64,000 nt of DNA, from the NCBI GenBank assembly GCA_024743215.1, contig JANSWZ010000006.1, positions 62,001-126,000 on the forward strand, written 5' to 3'. The notes below the pieces were generated by a model that was given only the letters and a program-made list of their open reading frames with translations, was not told the origin of the DNA and made no database searches. Made by a program: the position numbers and the translations under genes. Of the stretch, positions 11,276-21,469 are shown piece after piece (within the stretch, counting starts at the first letter, position 1; every line of letters begins with the position of its first letter). This DNA is from Alphaproteobacteria bacterium. Its GTDB lineage: Bacteria > Pseudomonadota > Alphaproteobacteria > Rhizobiales > GCA-2746425.

Positions 11276-13867
11276 ATGGCCGCCGCGAAAGTGCAGACAG
11301 AACGTTACAATCCGCAGATCACCGAACCGAACTGGCAGAAAGTCTGGACGGAACGCGATCTGTTCACGACTGACAATAATGATCCGCGCGAAAAATACTA
11401 TGTGCTTGAAATGTTTCCCTATCCGTCAGGCCGAATTCACGTAGGCCATGTGCGCAATTATGCCATGGGTGACGTGGTTGCGCGGTTCAAACGCGCCAAG
11501 GGTTTCAATGTATTGCACCCCATGGGATGGGATGCGTTTGGCATGCCAGCCGAAAATGCAGCCATGAAGAATAAGGTCCATCCGAAAGGCTGGACCTATG
11601 ACAATATCGCCGCCATGCGCAGCCAGCTTAAATCCATGGGTCTGTCGCTGGATTGGCAGCGCGAATTCGCCACATGCGATGTGGCCTATTATCATCAGCA
11701 GCAAAAATTGTTCCTTGATTTTCTGAAGGAAGGCATTGCCTACCGCAAGAAATCAAAAGTGAACTGGGATCCGGTCGATCAAACCGTTCTGGCCAATGAG
11801 CAAGTCATTGACGGCAAGGGCTGGCGCTCTGGCGCTGATGTGGAACAACGCGAGTTGACACAGTGGTTTTTCAAGATCTCTGATTATTCAGATGATCTTC
11901 TGAACGGTCTTGAAGGTCTTGACCGCTGGCCGGACAAAGTTCGCCTGATGCAGAAAAACTGGATCGGCAAGTCAGAAGGCATGAGTGTTCGCTTTGCATT
12001 TGAAGACACCGATCATGATCCGCTGGAAATCTTTACGACCCGACAGGACACCTTGTTTGGTGCCAGCTTCATGGCCCTGTCACCGGACCATCCGCTGACA
12101 CAGCAACTGGCTGCCGACAATGCGGGCCTGGCCGCTTTTGTTGCAGAATGCCGCAAACATGGCACCAGCGTCGTGGCTGTTGAGACGGCGGAGAAGCAAG
12201 GCTTTGACACGGGCCTGCGCGTCAAACATCCGCTGCAGGACCGCACGCTCCCGGTCTATGTCGCCAATTTTGTTCTGATGGATTACGGCACTGGCGCCAT
12301 TTTCGGCTGTCCGGCACATGATCAGCGCGATCTGGATTTTGCCAACAAATATAAATTGTCGGTCACGCCTGTTGTGCTGCCGACAGATGCCGATGCGGCA
12401 GATTTTTCAATTGCCACCGAAGCCTATACCGGCCCCGGCAAAATCTTCAATTCAGATTTCCTCGATGGGATGACGATTGAAGATGCAAAGCAAACAATTG
12501 CCGAACGGTTGGAATCCACGCAATTGAACGGCGAACCGCAAGGGACAAGGCAGATTAATTACCGGTTGCGCGACTGGGGCATCTCGCGTCAGCGTTACTG
12601 GGGCTGCCCAATTCCCATCATCCATTGCGATGATTGCGGCCCATTGCCGGTTCCCGAAGAACAATTGCCGGTCGAATTGCCTGACGACATCGATTTTGAC
12701 ACGCCTGGCAATCCGCTCGACCGCCATGTCACCTGGAAACAGACGACCTGCCCAAATTGCAGCAAGTCGGCCACACGCGAAACCGATACGATGGATACTT
12801 TCGTCGATTCATCATGGTATTTCGCCCGTTTCACCGCGCCCAAGAGTGACAATCCGACCGAACCAAAGGCCGCCGATTCGTGGTTGCCGGTCAACCAGTA
12901 TATTGGCGGCGTGGAGCATGCGATCCTGCATCTTCTTTACTCACGCTTCTTCGCACGCGCCATGTCGCAATGCGGTCACATGTCCATCGATGAGCCCTTT
13001 GAAGGCCTCTTTACCCAGGGCATGGTCGTCCATGAAGCCTATCATGACGGTCAGGAACGTACATGGTATTCACCGATCGAATTGAGGTTTGAAGGCGAGG
13101 GCGCAGACCGCAAGGCTTTCCTGATTGAAAACGGTCAGGAAGTGACCATCGGCAAAATCGAAAAAATGTCGAAGTCAAAGCGCAACACAGTTGACCCTGA
13201 TGACATCATCAAAACCTATGGCGCTGACACAGCCCGCTGGTTTGTGCTGTCCGATTCCCCGCCCGAGCGCGATGTCATCTGGACAGATGCCGGCGTCGAA
13301 GGAGCACACCGGTTTGTTCAACGGGTCTGGCGTCTGGTGCAGGAAGTGGCTGCGCTGGAAGACAGCAAGTCACCCCATGATCATGCTCTGACGGCCGCGG
13401 CCCACAAGGCGCTGCATTCAATCGAAGCTGACATTGAGGGTTTGCGGTTCAACCGCGCCGTCGCACAGATTTACGAATTGACCAATGCTGTCTCTGCGCA
13501 ATTGTCAAAAAACAACAATGCTGATAGTGGCGCTGTGCGCAATGCATTCGAAATGCTGCTCCATGCAATGGCCCCAATGATGCCGCATCTTGCGGAAGAA
13601 TGCTGGACGCATCTGGGACATTCGGATTTGATCGCAAGCCGCCCCTGGCCTAAGGTGGATGAGGCGCTGCTGTCGGAAGACACGATCATTCTGCCGATCC
13701 AGATCAACGGCAAGCGGCGTGCGGAAATCAGCGTTTCCAAAGAAGCTTCCAAACAGGAAGTCGAAGAGGCTGTGCTGGCCATGCCTGCTGTACAAAAAGC
13801 ATTGGACGGGGCAACCCCGAAAAAGCTGATCGTTGTGCCTGGCCGCATAGTGAATGTGGTAGTTTGA
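11276..13867 (+). CDS. leuS: Leucyl-tRNA synthetase
   Basis: 863 aa from the ATG at 11276 (a GTG at 11222 would add 18 untypical residues). Class I aminoacyl-tRNA synthetase: the HIGH motif appears as HVGH in [20 protein letters not shown] is present as [11 protein letters not shown] near residue 628, and [16 protein letters not shown] and the connective editing domain ([14 protein letters not shown], threonine-rich) are intact. It attaches leucine to tRNA-Leu and proofreads. First gene of leuS-lptE-holA, a conserved alphaproteobacterial order. Confidence 0.98.
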   Translation: MAAAKVQTERYNPQITEPNWQKVWTERDLFTTDNNDPREKYYVLEMFPYPSGRIHVGHVRNYAMGDVVARFKRAKGFNVLHPMGWDAFGMPAENAAMKNKVHPKGWTYDNIAAMRSQLKSMGLSLDWQREFATCDVAYYHQQQKLFLDFLKEGIAYRKKSKVNWDPVDQTVLANEQVIDGKGWRSGADVEQRELTQWFFKISDYSDDLLNGLEGLDRWPDKVRLMQKNWIGKSEGMSVRFAFEDTDHDPLEIFTTRQDTLFGASFMALSPDHPLTQQLAADNAGLAAFVAECRKHGTSVVAVETAEKQGFDTGLRVKHPLQDRTLPVYVANFVLMDYGTGAIFGCPAHDQRDLDFANKYKLSVTPVVLPTDADAADFSIATEAYTGPGKIFNSDFLDGMTIEDAKQTIAERLESTQLNGEPQGTRQINYRLRDWGISRQRYWGCPIPIIHCDDCGPLPVPEEQLPVELPDDIDFDTPGNPLDRHVTWKQTTCPNCSKSATRETDTMDTFVDSSWYFARFTAPKSDNPTEPKAADSWLPVNQYIGGVEHAILHLLYSRFFARAMSQCGHMSIDEPFEGLFTQGMVVHEAYHDGQERTWYSPIELRFEGEGADRKAFLIENGQEVTIGKIEKMSKSKRNTVDPDDIIKTYGADTARWFVLSDSPPERDVIWTDAGVEGAHRFVQRVWRLVQEVAALEDSKSPHDHALTAAAHKALHSIEADIEGLRFNRAVAQIYELTNAVSAQLSKNNNADSGAVRNAFEMLLHAMAPMMPHLAEECWTHLGHSDLIASRPWPKVDEALLSEDTIILPIQINGKRRAEISVSKEASKQEVEEAVLAMPAVQKALDGATPKKLIVVPGRIVNVVV

Positions 13868-13919
13868 TTAACCAAATAGTGACATGTTGCGGCAGTTTAT
13901 CGTGAGCGAGAGCAGACAG

Positions 13920-14450
13920 ATGCAGTGGATTTTGCGAATTCTTAAAACACCGGCGCTGGCCGTAATTCTGTTGGGCCTGCTAACCGCAGCCTGCAATGTC
14001 CGCCCTGTGTACGGACCAAATGGCAGCTATGGCATCGATAAGGTGTCGAATGAACTGGCAGCCATTGGCATTGATTCGGCCAAGGGTCGGGTGTCGCAGG
14101 AACTGCGCAACCGTTTGATTTTCAACTTCAATCACGGACGATCTGTTGCGGAAAAGCGCTATCAGATGAGCTACACGCTGGCTGAGTCTGATGATGCCAT
14201 TGCCATCGAAGAGGCCAGTGGTGCGCCTGCATCCTACCGTCTGACAGTAATTGTTCAATATCGTGTCATGGACCCTGTGGCCAACACACTGGTAACAGCC
14301 GGAACCGAGCGTGCCAGCGCTTCCTATGACCGGTCAACACAGAGTTTTGCCAATATTCGTGCCCGCCGGGACGCGGAAAATCGTGCTGCAAAATCCGCCG
14401 CCGATGAGATCACCGCGCGCATATCCACTTTCTTCGCCACCCGGCAGTAA
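13920..14450 (+). CDS. lptE: LPS-assembly lipoprotein LptE
   Basis: 176 aa from the ATG at 13920, which follows a purine-rich GAGCGAGAG. The N-terminus is a lipoprotein signal (ILRILKTPALAVILLGL then lipobox LTAAC, Cys at residue 25) followed at once by NVRPVYG, the family hallmark. The body (SKGRVSQELRNRLIFNFN, SYTLAESDDAI, and a C-terminal AENRAAKSAADEITARI helix) fits LptE, the outer-membrane plug of the LptD translocon for lipopolysaccharide. An ATG at 13884 would give a 12-residue longer, less typical signal. Lies between leuS and holA, the usual place. Confidence 0.9.
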   Translation: MQWILRILKTPALAVILLGLLTAACNVRPVYGPNGSYGIDKVSNELAAIGIDSAKGRVSQELRNRLIFNFNHGRSVAEKRYQMSYTLAESDDAIAIEEASGAPASYRLTVIVQYRVMDPVANTLVTAGTERASASYDRSTQSFANIRARRDAENRAAKSAADEITARISTFFATRQ

Positions 14451-14452
14451 AC

Positions 14453-15493
14453 ATGGCGGTTCTGCAAAGAGGCGCCCTTAACTCCTTTCTCAAAGAGCCA
14501 ACTGGTCGATATCGCGTTGTCGTGGTTTTCGGTCCCGACCGCGGCCTGGTATCAGAGCGCGCCACAAGCGTTCTGTCTGGCTTGCAGCAATCTGCAGGGT
14601 CCGGTTCTGATGATCCCTTTGGCCTGACCCGCATTGCTGCCGAAGACCTTAACAGTGATCCTGACCGGCTGGCCAATGAAGCCTATACAATCTCACTGTT
14701 TGGCGGCGCTCGTTTTATTCATGTCAGAGCGCATGGTGCGCGGAATTTGCCGGATCAGGTCTCGCCACTTTTGAAGAACCCGCCGGAAGATGCCTTTATC
14801 GTCATTGAAGCGGGCGATCTGAAAAAGGGCACCGCCTTTCGCAAGCTTGTCGAGAAAAGCGACGAAGCCGTCGCCATCCCCTGCTATGCCGATGACAATG
14901 CCAGCCTCAATGAAGTGGTCAATGAAGAAATTGCCGCCTTTGGCCTCAGCATCACAAAGGATGCAAGACTGCGCCTCTTGAGCCAACTGGGCGGCGACCG
15001 ATTGGCCAGCCGGGGCGAAATTGAAAAACTCTGCCTGTTTGCCGCTGAAAAAGGCACCATTGACGAAGAAGATGTCATTGCCCTGTCCGGTGACAGTTCG
15101 GTTCTGTCTGCAGATGCACTCAGCGACGCGGCAGCGCTTGGCCAAATGCCGGCACTGATGGATGCGTTGGCACGCATGGATGCAGGCAGCCTCAGTCCGT
15201 CGGCAGCAGGTCCCCAGATTCTGCGTAATTTTCAAGTCTTGCATAAAGCCCGCATCATGGTCGAACAGGGTGTTCCTGCCAATCAGGTGGTAGACCGAAT
15301 GACGCCCCCGATTTTCTTCAAACGCAAGGATGCAGTCAAAAAACAACTCGCCTTATGGTCGGTTGCGCGACTGGATCGGGCATTGGGTCTGCTGTCAGAT
15401 GCCGTTCTGAAAAGTCGCCAGCAACAAGGGCTGGCAACCGCTCATCTTGGCGATGCCCTGATTCGCATTGCCGGGAACGCAAGACGCCGATAA
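14453..15493 (+). CDS. holA: DNA polymerase III subunit delta
   Basis: 346 aa, starting 3 nt after the lptE stop. Clamp-loader delta subunit, which opens the beta ring. The YRVVVVFGPDRGLVSERA start replaces the usual nucleotide-binding-like strand, and FGGARFIHVRAHGARNL, FIVIEAGDLKKGTAFRKL and the C-terminal helical domain (AHLGDALIRIAGNARRR) match the family. Conserved third gene of the leuS-lptE-holA unit. An AT-rich hairpin follows its stop. Confidence 0.93.
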   Translation: MAVLQRGALNSFLKEPTGRYRVVVVFGPDRGLVSERATSVLSGLQQSAGSGSDDPFGLTRIAAEDLNSDPDRLANEAYTISLFGGARFIHVRAHGARNLPDQVSPLLKNPPEDAFIVIEAGDLKKGTAFRKLVEKSDEAVAIPCYADDNASLNEVVNEEIAAFGLSITKDARLRLLSQLGGDRLASRGEIEKLCLFAAEKGTIDEEDVIALSGDSSVLSADALSDAAALGQMPALMDALARMDAGSLSPSAAGPQILRNFQVLHKARIMVEQGVPANQVVDRMTPPIFFKRKDAVKKQLALWSVARLDRALGLLSDAVLKSRQQQGLATAHLGDALIRIAGNARRR

Positions 15494-15503
15494 AACCCCG
15501 GTC

Positions 15504-15530
15504 CCTGGAATAATACACCATTTTATTCCA
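15504..15530 (+). terminator. Hairpin downstream of holA
   Basis: CTGGAATAA (15504-15512), 9-nt loop, TTATTCCAG (15522-15530), a perfect 9-bp stem 11 nt after the holA stop. The following AAATTTGG is not a good T-run, so termination is plausible but not certain. Confidence 0.55.
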
Positions 15531-15613
15531 GAAATTTGGTCCTGGCTGCTTCGCAATGTGCCGTTTTCTGACATACTTTTCAGCAATTGTGTTTGATGGG
15601 ATGATCTGCGCCT

Positions 15614-17389
15614 ATGACCTTTGAGCAAATGTTCCTGTTTGGCCTCTTCTTTGCTGTGTTTGCCATGCTGATCTGGGGCAAATATCGCTATGACCTGGTG
15701 GCTTTCTCCGCATTGGTGATAGCGCTCATTGTCGGCGTCGTGCCCTATAAGGACGCGTTTTCAGGGTTTGGGCACCCAGCCACAATCATCATAGCGCTGG
15801 TTTTGGTGGTGTCGCGCGGTCTCATCAATTCAGGCGCCATTGACGTTATCACAAGGCAGCTTCTGGCAACCGAACGCCCGGTTGCACAGCATATTGGTAT
15901 TCTGGGTGTTGTTGGTGGTGTTCTGTCGGCCTTCATCAACAATGTCGCGGCCCTTGCCATATTGATGCCCGTTGATATGCAGGCCGCGGGCAAGGCCAAA
16001 CGCATTGTCGGCATTACTCTGATGCCCCTTGCGTTTGCAACCATTCTGGGTGGCATGATCACGCTCATCGGCACACCGCCAAATATTATCATTGCCGCCT
16101 ATCGGGAGACCGCAACAGGCACGCCATTTTCCATGTTTGATTTTGCCCCGGTCGGCATTGCCTGCACCATTGCTGGCATAAGTTTCATTGCTCTCGTCGG
16201 CTGGCGTTTGATCCCCATCGACACATCGAAATCTGCAGATTCTTCCAGATTCAGTTCGCTGGACAATTATATTGCTGAACTCGTTGTCGGCGAAGACAGC
16301 CCGGTCCTTGGCCAGATGGTGCGTGATCTTGATGGTCAGTCAGACGAGTTCGACGTGGTGGTTGTCGGCCTTGTCCGGAACGGTCGCAGACTGCCGGGCC
16401 GGGCCCGCACAAATGAAATCCGCAAGGGCGATATTCTGGTGGTTGAGGCCCCTCCCGGCCCCATAGACAAATTCCGTTCTGCCCTCAAACTGTCCTTTAT
16501 CGGCGAAGACCGCCATGCAAAAATCGCCTCTGAAGGCATGGCTCTGATGGAAGTGGTGGTGCCCGATGACAGCCGCATCATTGGCCGCTCGGCCATGGAT
16601 GTACGGTTACTCTACCGCCAGAGCACCACGCTTCTGGGCGTTTCACGCAAAGGCAAACGCTTTGTCGAGCGCGTGCGGCACTTGCCCATAGAGCCTGGAG
16701 ACGTATTGCTGTTGCTTGGCGCCTCGGAACACCTTCCAAGTGTCGCTAACTGGCTGGGCGTCCTGCCCTTGCGCGAACGCGGCCTCAACGTCACCCAACA
16801 CAAGCAGGCAGGTCTGGCGGTGGGTTTGTTTGGCGTGGCGATAGTGCTGGCATCGCTTGGTGTGCTGCAGCTGGCTGTCGCACTGGCCGCCGTAGTCGTT
16901 CTTTATGTCATATTGAAAATCGTGCCCATTTCCACCCTATATGAGCAGATTGAATGGCCTGTCATCGTACTGCTGGGGTCTATGATACCGCTCGGATCGG
17001 CCCTTGAAACCGCTGGCGGCACAGACCTGATCGCCAATGGCATTGTCTCGCTGACAGCACCCTACCCCATTGCCATTGTTCTGACCGTTCTGATGGTCGT
17101 GACAATGACCCTGTCTGACCTATTGAACAACACAGCGACCGCAGTGATTGCAGCCCCCATTGCCGTCAATATTGCCAACACGCTTGATGTCAGTCCTGAC
17201 CCGTTCCTGATGGCCGTTGCGGTTGCCGCATCCTGTGCGTTCCTGACCCCCATCGGCCACAAGAACAACACCTTGATCATGGGCCCCGGCGGCTATCGCT
17301 TTGGTGATTATTGGCGCATGGGCCTGCCACTGGAAATCATTGTCATTGTGGTTTCAGTGCCCACGATCCTGCTGGTCTGGCCGCTGTAA
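15614..17389 (+). CDS. SLC13/DASS family permease with two TrkA-C (RCK_C) domains
   Basis: 591 aa integral membrane protein. Residues ~1-190 and ~395-591 are hydrophobic and carry DASS-like motifs (INNVAALAILMPVDMQAAGK, and TLIGTPPNII with the conserved GTPPN; the second half has SDLLNNTATAVIAAPIAVNIA and LTPIGHKNNTLIMGPG). Between them, ~200-390, are two cytosolic TrkA-C-type modules (VVVGLVRNGRRLPG..., TTLLGVSRKGKRF...). Such proteins are sodium-coupled anion transporters, often for sulfate or organic acids; the actual substrate cannot be told here. Single-gene unit as far as seen. Confidence 0.9.
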   Translation: MTFEQMFLFGLFFAVFAMLIWGKYRYDLVAFSALVIALIVGVVPYKDAFSGFGHPATIIIALVLVVSRGLINSGAIDVITRQLLATERPVAQHIGILGVVGGVLSAFINNVAALAILMPVDMQAAGKAKRIVGITLMPLAFATILGGMITLIGTPPNIIIAAYRETATGTPFSMFDFAPVGIACTIAGISFIALVGWRLIPIDTSKSADSSRFSSLDNYIAELVVGEDSPVLGQMVRDLDGQSDEFDVVVVGLVRNGRRLPGRARTNEIRKGDILVVEAPPGPIDKFRSALKLSFIGEDRHAKIASEGMALMEVVVPDDSRIIGRSAMDVRLLYRQSTTLLGVSRKGKRFVERVRHLPIEPGDVLLLLGASEHLPSVANWLGVLPLRERGLNVTQHKQAGLAVGLFGVAIVLASLGVLQLAVALAAVVVLYVILKIVPISTLYEQIEWPVIVLLGSMIPLGSALETAGGTDLIANGIVSLTAPYPIAIVLTVLMVVTMTLSDLLNNTATAVIAAPIAVNIANTLDVSPDPFLMAVAVAASCAFLTPIGHKNNTLIMGPGGYRFGDYWRMGLPLEIIVIVVSVPTILLVWPL

Positions 17390-18099
17390 GATGCCCAGGA
17401 AAGCACAAAACACGTAGTTTCAATTCCAATATGCTTTGCCTGTTTGTTGATTTTTCAATCACAGGTCGCCCGGGCAATATCTTAGCTTTCCAGACCATCA
17501 TCTGGACAAATATTGCAATCGCAGCGGCAGGCAATTTCTGAAAAAAAGCCGGGTATTGCCCCAAACACAAAAGGAAACACGATTAGTAGAATGCAGGCCG
17601 GGCAAGGCCTGCACAATCTTGATGCTTTGTGTCCCATGGAACCGATTGGATGCGCCTGAAGAATTTCATCAACATGGCTCCGGTCCATGGCCTGCAAAGT
17701 CAACATTCGCCGATTGCAATAATTTTGGTGTCATTGTGGGCGTGTTTTGTCGTGAATTCAGCAATTGGTGTTCCCGCAACTAGAGCGTAACGGGACAAGT
17801 GGATTGAGTTCTACAGAAGACCCCGAAAACCTTCATGACTGGACTTACTGGCGGTTTCACCACAATGCCAGAACCATGCTGCCAGGCCGCTCCAAATTCG
17901 CACAAATAACTTTGTTTTCTCGACAACAACTAAGTTTTGTCCAAGATCGGGAGCAGCGGCGTGTTTTTCGGAATATGTGTGTGCGTCAAACATGGGGTGC
18001 CTCGTTTTTCGGTTTGGTTTGTGATCTAACGATAGGCGGGGACCCAGAAACTTGCTTGAACAGACGCTTGCCAAACGCTTCCCAAACGCTTGAATCTTC
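17390..18099. other. 710-nt spacer without a recognisable gene
   Basis: No coding region I can support on either strand. The only structure is a small hairpin GCAGGCC-N6-GGCCTGC at 17593-17612. It lies between the permease and the TPR regulator and presumably carries the promoter of the latter. Confidence 0.5.
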
Positions 18100-19665
18100 T
18101 TGCCATGGGACAAAATACGCTTGATTTTTGAATTCACAGACTTCCGAATTGACACAGACCATCAGGAATTGTTGCGCCAGGGACAAGCTGTTCCGGTTCA
18201 GCCACAGGTTTTTGACCTGTTGGTATTTCTGATTGAAAATCGAGATCGGGTGGTCAGCAAGGACGAAGTCATTGAATCTGTCTGGGATGGTCGTGCGATT
18301 TCTGATGGCACATTGAATGCAAGGCTGAATGCTGCGCGGCGTGCAGTTGGAGATACAGGCGAAGCCCAAATCATTATCAAGACAATGCCACGCAAGGGAT
18401 TTCGCTTTGTCGCAGAAGCTACATCAACTGATGGAGCAGCGATATTGGCCGATCCGGTTCCAGAATCTACAACCGATAATGGTCCATCTCTGACAGTCCT
18501 GCCTTTCGTCAATCTCAGTTCTGATACCGAAAATGAATTTCTGGCCGATGGGCTCACTGAAGATGTTGTGACCGCACTTTCCAAATTACGTGGCTTCTTT
18601 GTCACAGATCGCAGCACAACATTTGCATTGAAAGCCGAGAAAAACGACACCCAACAAATAGCTGCGGAAATGGGCGTTCGTTATATTCTTCAGGGAAGCA
18701 TCCGCTCTGCTGGATCTCGCATAAGGGTAACGGCGCAACTGACAGATACAAGAACCCGCTCCCAATTGTGGAGCGAGCGCTATGACCGCGACGTAACCGA
18801 TATTTTTGCCATTCAGGATGAGTTGACTGAAAGCCTGGTCGGACATTTATCGCCCGAACTTTATGCAGCCGAACATGCAAGGTTGAAACGACGGCACCCC
18901 AAGAGCCTCGATGCCTGGGAATGCTTCGTAAAGGCAATGCACTATTATGGGCAACAATCCCAGGATGGCAGTAAAACCGCGATTGACCTGCTTGAGCAGG
19001 CCATTTCCCTCGATCCCGATTACTCACAGGCATTGGGCCTTTACGCAACTATTCTGGCATGGCGAACCATCCAGCATTGGGAACCGGTCGACCCGACACT
19101 AAAAAACGCACGCATTGCTGCCGACAAAGCATTGCTGGCAGATACGAATGACCCGTGGGCATCCATTGGACGCGGTTACGTATCGATTGTCTCGCGCGAA
19201 GGGGATGCGGCCATTATGAATTATGGCCACGCCGTCGATCTAAGCCCCAACCTTGCCTATGCCCGTGCGCTGTTAGGCGTTGCAAATGCCTATGCCGGAA
19301 ATGCCGATCTGGCACGCACCCATATTACCAAGGCCATTGCCCTTAGCCCCCGCGACACTTTCATCGATAAGTTTCACCTCTACCTCTCTATTGCAGAGTT
19401 TCAGGCTGGTAATTATTCGGCGGCAGCCAATGCAGCGCAACATGCCATTCAATTGAAACCGGGGCATGCAAGCTCTCATCTCTTTCGAACTGCATCATTT
19501 GCGATGGCCAATGAGCCAGAGATGGCAGATGCGGCTCTAAACGAGTTTTTGGCACTTGTTCCAAATGCACAGGCATTAGAGATTCAACGAACCGTGTTGT
19601 ATTATCAGCCGGAAGATCGCCAGCGATTTGCAGATGCGATGCGCCGGGCTGGCCTGCCGGAATAG
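18100..19665 (+). CDS. CadC-type winged-helix regulator with TolB_N-like and TPR domains, no membrane segment
   Basis: 521 aa. Residues ~8-105 are an OmpR/PhoB-type winged helix (FEFTDFRIDTDHQELL..., VSKDEVIESVWDGRAISDGTLNARL, ending IIKTMPRKGFRF). Residues ~130-250 resemble the FlgO/TolB_N module often found in such proteins (LTVLPFVNLSSDTENEFLADG, GVRYILQGSIRSAGSRIRVTAQL). The rest is TPR-like helical repeats (LDPDYSQALGLYA, LSPNLAYARALLGVANAY, LKPGHASSHLFRTA). No transmembrane helix, so a soluble one-component regulator is likely. The start is unsure: ATG at 18100, or TTG at 18121, which would begin at the family-typical IFEF. Confidence 0.85.
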   Translation: MPWDKIRLIFEFTDFRIDTDHQELLRQGQAVPVQPQVFDLLVFLIENRDRVVSKDEVIESVWDGRAISDGTLNARLNAARRAVGDTGEAQIIIKTMPRKGFRFVAEATSTDGAAILADPVPESTTDNGPSLTVLPFVNLSSDTENEFLADGLTEDVVTALSKLRGFFVTDRSTTFALKAEKNDTQQIAAEMGVRYILQGSIRSAGSRIRVTAQLTDTRTRSQLWSERYDRDVTDIFAIQDELTESLVGHLSPELYAAEHARLKRRHPKSLDAWECFVKAMHYYGQQSQDGSKTAIDLLEQAISLDPDYSQALGLYATILAWRTIQHWEPVDPTLKNARIAADKALLADTNDPWASIGRGYVSIVSREGDAAIMNYGHAVDLSPNLAYARALLGVANAYAGNADLARTHITKAIALSPRDTFIDKFHLYLSIAEFQAGNYSAAANAAQHAIQLKPGHASSHLFRTASFAMANEPEMADAALNEFLALVPNAQALEIQRTVLYYQPEDRQRFADAMRRAGLPE

Positions 19666-19783
19666 GCTGGTTCACAAACCCCGCTCCAACAGGCCCCACA
19701 CTTGCCCATGCCAGCGCCGCCGCTTTCCAAATACGACAATGGTCAGATTTGGAAACGCAGCGCAAAACAGGAACGTAAGGGAT

Positions 19784-20416
19784 CTATGCCGGTCTTCGGG
19801 CGACGATGAACACCGCCGCGCCTTCGCTGGGACTCCAGACATGTTCAACTTCAAAACCGTGGGCATGCAAACCATCCGTCAGCATGTCAGGCGTCAAAGG
19901 GAGAATTTTTGGCAATACGCCAATAGCTCCCAATGGCGGCAATACGTACCGGATAAGACCGCCCATTTCGGCAATACACACAGTGGAGGAAAAGAAAAAT
20001 CCGCCGGGTTTCAGCTGTTGGTACACACGGATCAGCGTCGCGTCCAAATCAGCAACAAGATGCAAAATCGATAATCCCAATACCGCATCATAGCCTTCAC
20101 CACCTTCAGGAAGAGGCCAATCCTCGAAGGAGGATGTTTCAAATCGAACATTAGAGACAGCTTGTGCTTCGGCTTTTTCACGCGCAATGGCAGTCATTTC
20201 CGATGAAAAATCTATCGCGTCAATGTGGGACACACGCGGTGCATGTATGAGAGCAGTGGTCCCGGTGCCGCTCCCGAATTCCAGCAAACGGTCCTGTGGT
20301 TTCAAATAGCTGGCGGTCATGTCGAGCTTGTACTGATAGGACTCATTGTCCTTCACAGGGCTGCGGGCGTATCCACGCGCCATGAAATTCCAAAAACGGG
20401 TCGGGTGAAAAATCAT
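19784..20416 (-). CDS. Class I SAM-dependent methyltransferase
   Basis: 210 aa. Motif I LLEFGSGTGTTALIHA near residue 44, acidic loop DAIDFSSEM, and the post-II/III strand YDAVLGLSILHLV with LKPGGFFF are typical of Methyltransf_11/25 proteins. The substrate is unknown; quinone-type and small-molecule methyltransferases both look like this. The N-terminal WNFMARGYARSPVKDNESYQYKL segment is shared with a group of uncharacterised alphaproteobacterial enzymes. Monocistronic; next to the TPR regulator in convergent orientation. Confidence 0.85.
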   Translation of the reverse strand: MIFHPTRFWNFMARGYARSPVKDNESYQYKLDMTASYLKPQDRLLEFGSGTGTTALIHAPRVSHIDAIDFSSEMTAIAREKAEAQAVSNVRFETSSFEDWPLPEGGEGYDAVLGLSILHLVADLDATLIRVYQQLKPGGFFFSSTVCIAEMGGLIRYVLPPLGAIGVLPKILPLTPDMLTDGLHAHGFEVEHVWSPSEGAAVFIVARRPA

Positions 20417-20503
20417 GACATGCTCCTGTTTGAGATAATGATGGGCAATTGTGGGACAAATCGCTCAGAAACTGAGCCGTCCCAATGACAGGAAATCCAA
20501 GCC

Positions 20504-20722
20504 TTAACTGGCATCCTCAATGTCAAAGACTGCTTCCAACGGCTTATCGAAGACCCGGGAAATCAGGATCGCAAGCTCCAGGGTTGGAGAATATTTGGCG
20601 TTCTCAATGGCCACGATTGTTTGTCGGGTCACACCAACCCGTTCGGCCAAATCCTTCTGCGTCATTTCATCCGCATCAAATCTAAGGCGTCTGATCCTGT
20701 TTGTGATTTTCAGCTTTCCCAT
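20504..20722 (-). CDS. Small XRE-family HTH regulator
   Basis: 72 aa. A single Cro/CI-type helix-turn-helix (DEMTQKDLAERVGVTRQTIVAIE at ~17-40) with the common YSPTLELAILISRVFDKPLEAVF continuation. It starts 3 nt after the stop of the membrane-protein gene upstream, so the two form an operon. Such tiny XRE/membrane-protein pairs are widespread; the regulator probably acts on its own operon, but that is inference. Confidence 0.88.
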   Translation of the reverse strand: MGKLKITNRIRRLRFDADEMTQKDLAERVGVTRQTIVAIENAKYSPTLELAILISRVFDKPLEAVFDIEDAS

Positions 20723-20725
20723 AGG

Positions 20726-21175
20726 TCAATAGCCCCGCCGGTAGCTGATAAATTTCACAAGATCGGCAGACATCGAGCCAAGCGCCATTGAGAAGTAAAT
20801 GATGTTGAAAGCCTTCAGTGCTGACCAGTCAAACGCCAGCGCGATAATTGCCAGCAGGAAGCCAGCGCCTGAAAAGAGCACCACGGCCACGATGCCCCGG
20901 CGGTCAAACAGTTTGTCGCGCTCATCAACCAGAAAACTTGGCTTCTCGGTGCGGGTAACAATAGCGTACCCAATGTTGAACAGAATAGTGCCGATGATTG
21001 TGCCGCCAATCGCTATTGGAATTATCCAAATGACCATTTTCGCCCAGACATTCACGGCATCAGCGCCGTCGAACTGGCCTGCAGCATTCATTTCCACAAG
21101 CCGGAATATCACATATGCGGTCGTGATCAGACCGACGATGATCGACACAACATTGTTGCGATCCTGATAGGTCAT
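20726..21175 (-). CDS. Four-helix membrane protein paired with XRE regulator (DUF2178-like)
   Basis: 149 aa from the ATG at 21175, preceded by GGAGAA with 6-nt spacing; an ATG at 21193 would add six residues and lacks a good ribosome site. About four hydrophobic segments: ~8-25, ~45-68, ~98-117 and ~124-140, with a charged loop RTEKPSFLVDERDKLFDRRG between the second and third. The layout resembles DUF2178-type proteins encoded next to small XRE genes; no function is established. Co-transcribed with the HTH gene. Confidence 0.7.
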   Translation of the reverse strand: MTYQDRNNVVSIIVGLITTAYVIFRLVEMNAAGQFDGADAVNVWAKMVIWIIPIAIGGTIIGTILFNIGYAIVTRTEKPSFLVDERDKLFDRRGIVAVVLFSGAGFLLAIIALAFDWSALKAFNIIYFSMALGSMSADLVKFISYRRGY

Positions 21176-21348
21176 GGGCGTTTCTCCATTCAATTGACAA
21201 TGTGCAGTTAGCTGTCAACTTTCTCAGACTCCATGTATGATTTATAATACACAGAGTCAAATATTTTATACACATAAACTCAAATCATGAAGTTGCACAA
21301 TGGGTGCAGGGAACTGTTGTCATGTTCAGAAATGAAAGGCGGCTGCCA

Positions 21349-21385
21349 TATCGCGGCTATTGTCGTTGAGACAAAAGCCGCGATA
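21349..21385 (-). terminator. Long hairpin downstream of the MATE gene
   Basis: TATCGCGGCT (21349-21358) pairs with AGCCGCGATA (21376-21385), and the stem continues through one A/A mismatch with TTGTC/GACAA to a GTTGA loop, giving 15 paired bases. It lies ~85 nt past the MATE stop codon on the minus strand. No T-run, so a Rho-assisted or 3'-end protecting role is possible. Confidence 0.55.
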
Positions 21386-21469
21386 AAAGTGCCGTGTCAG
21401 CAGTGATTCATAGCCCGGCCAATGTGCATGGAAGATTACAATAGCAGTGGTTTCAAACAGACGGGCATT

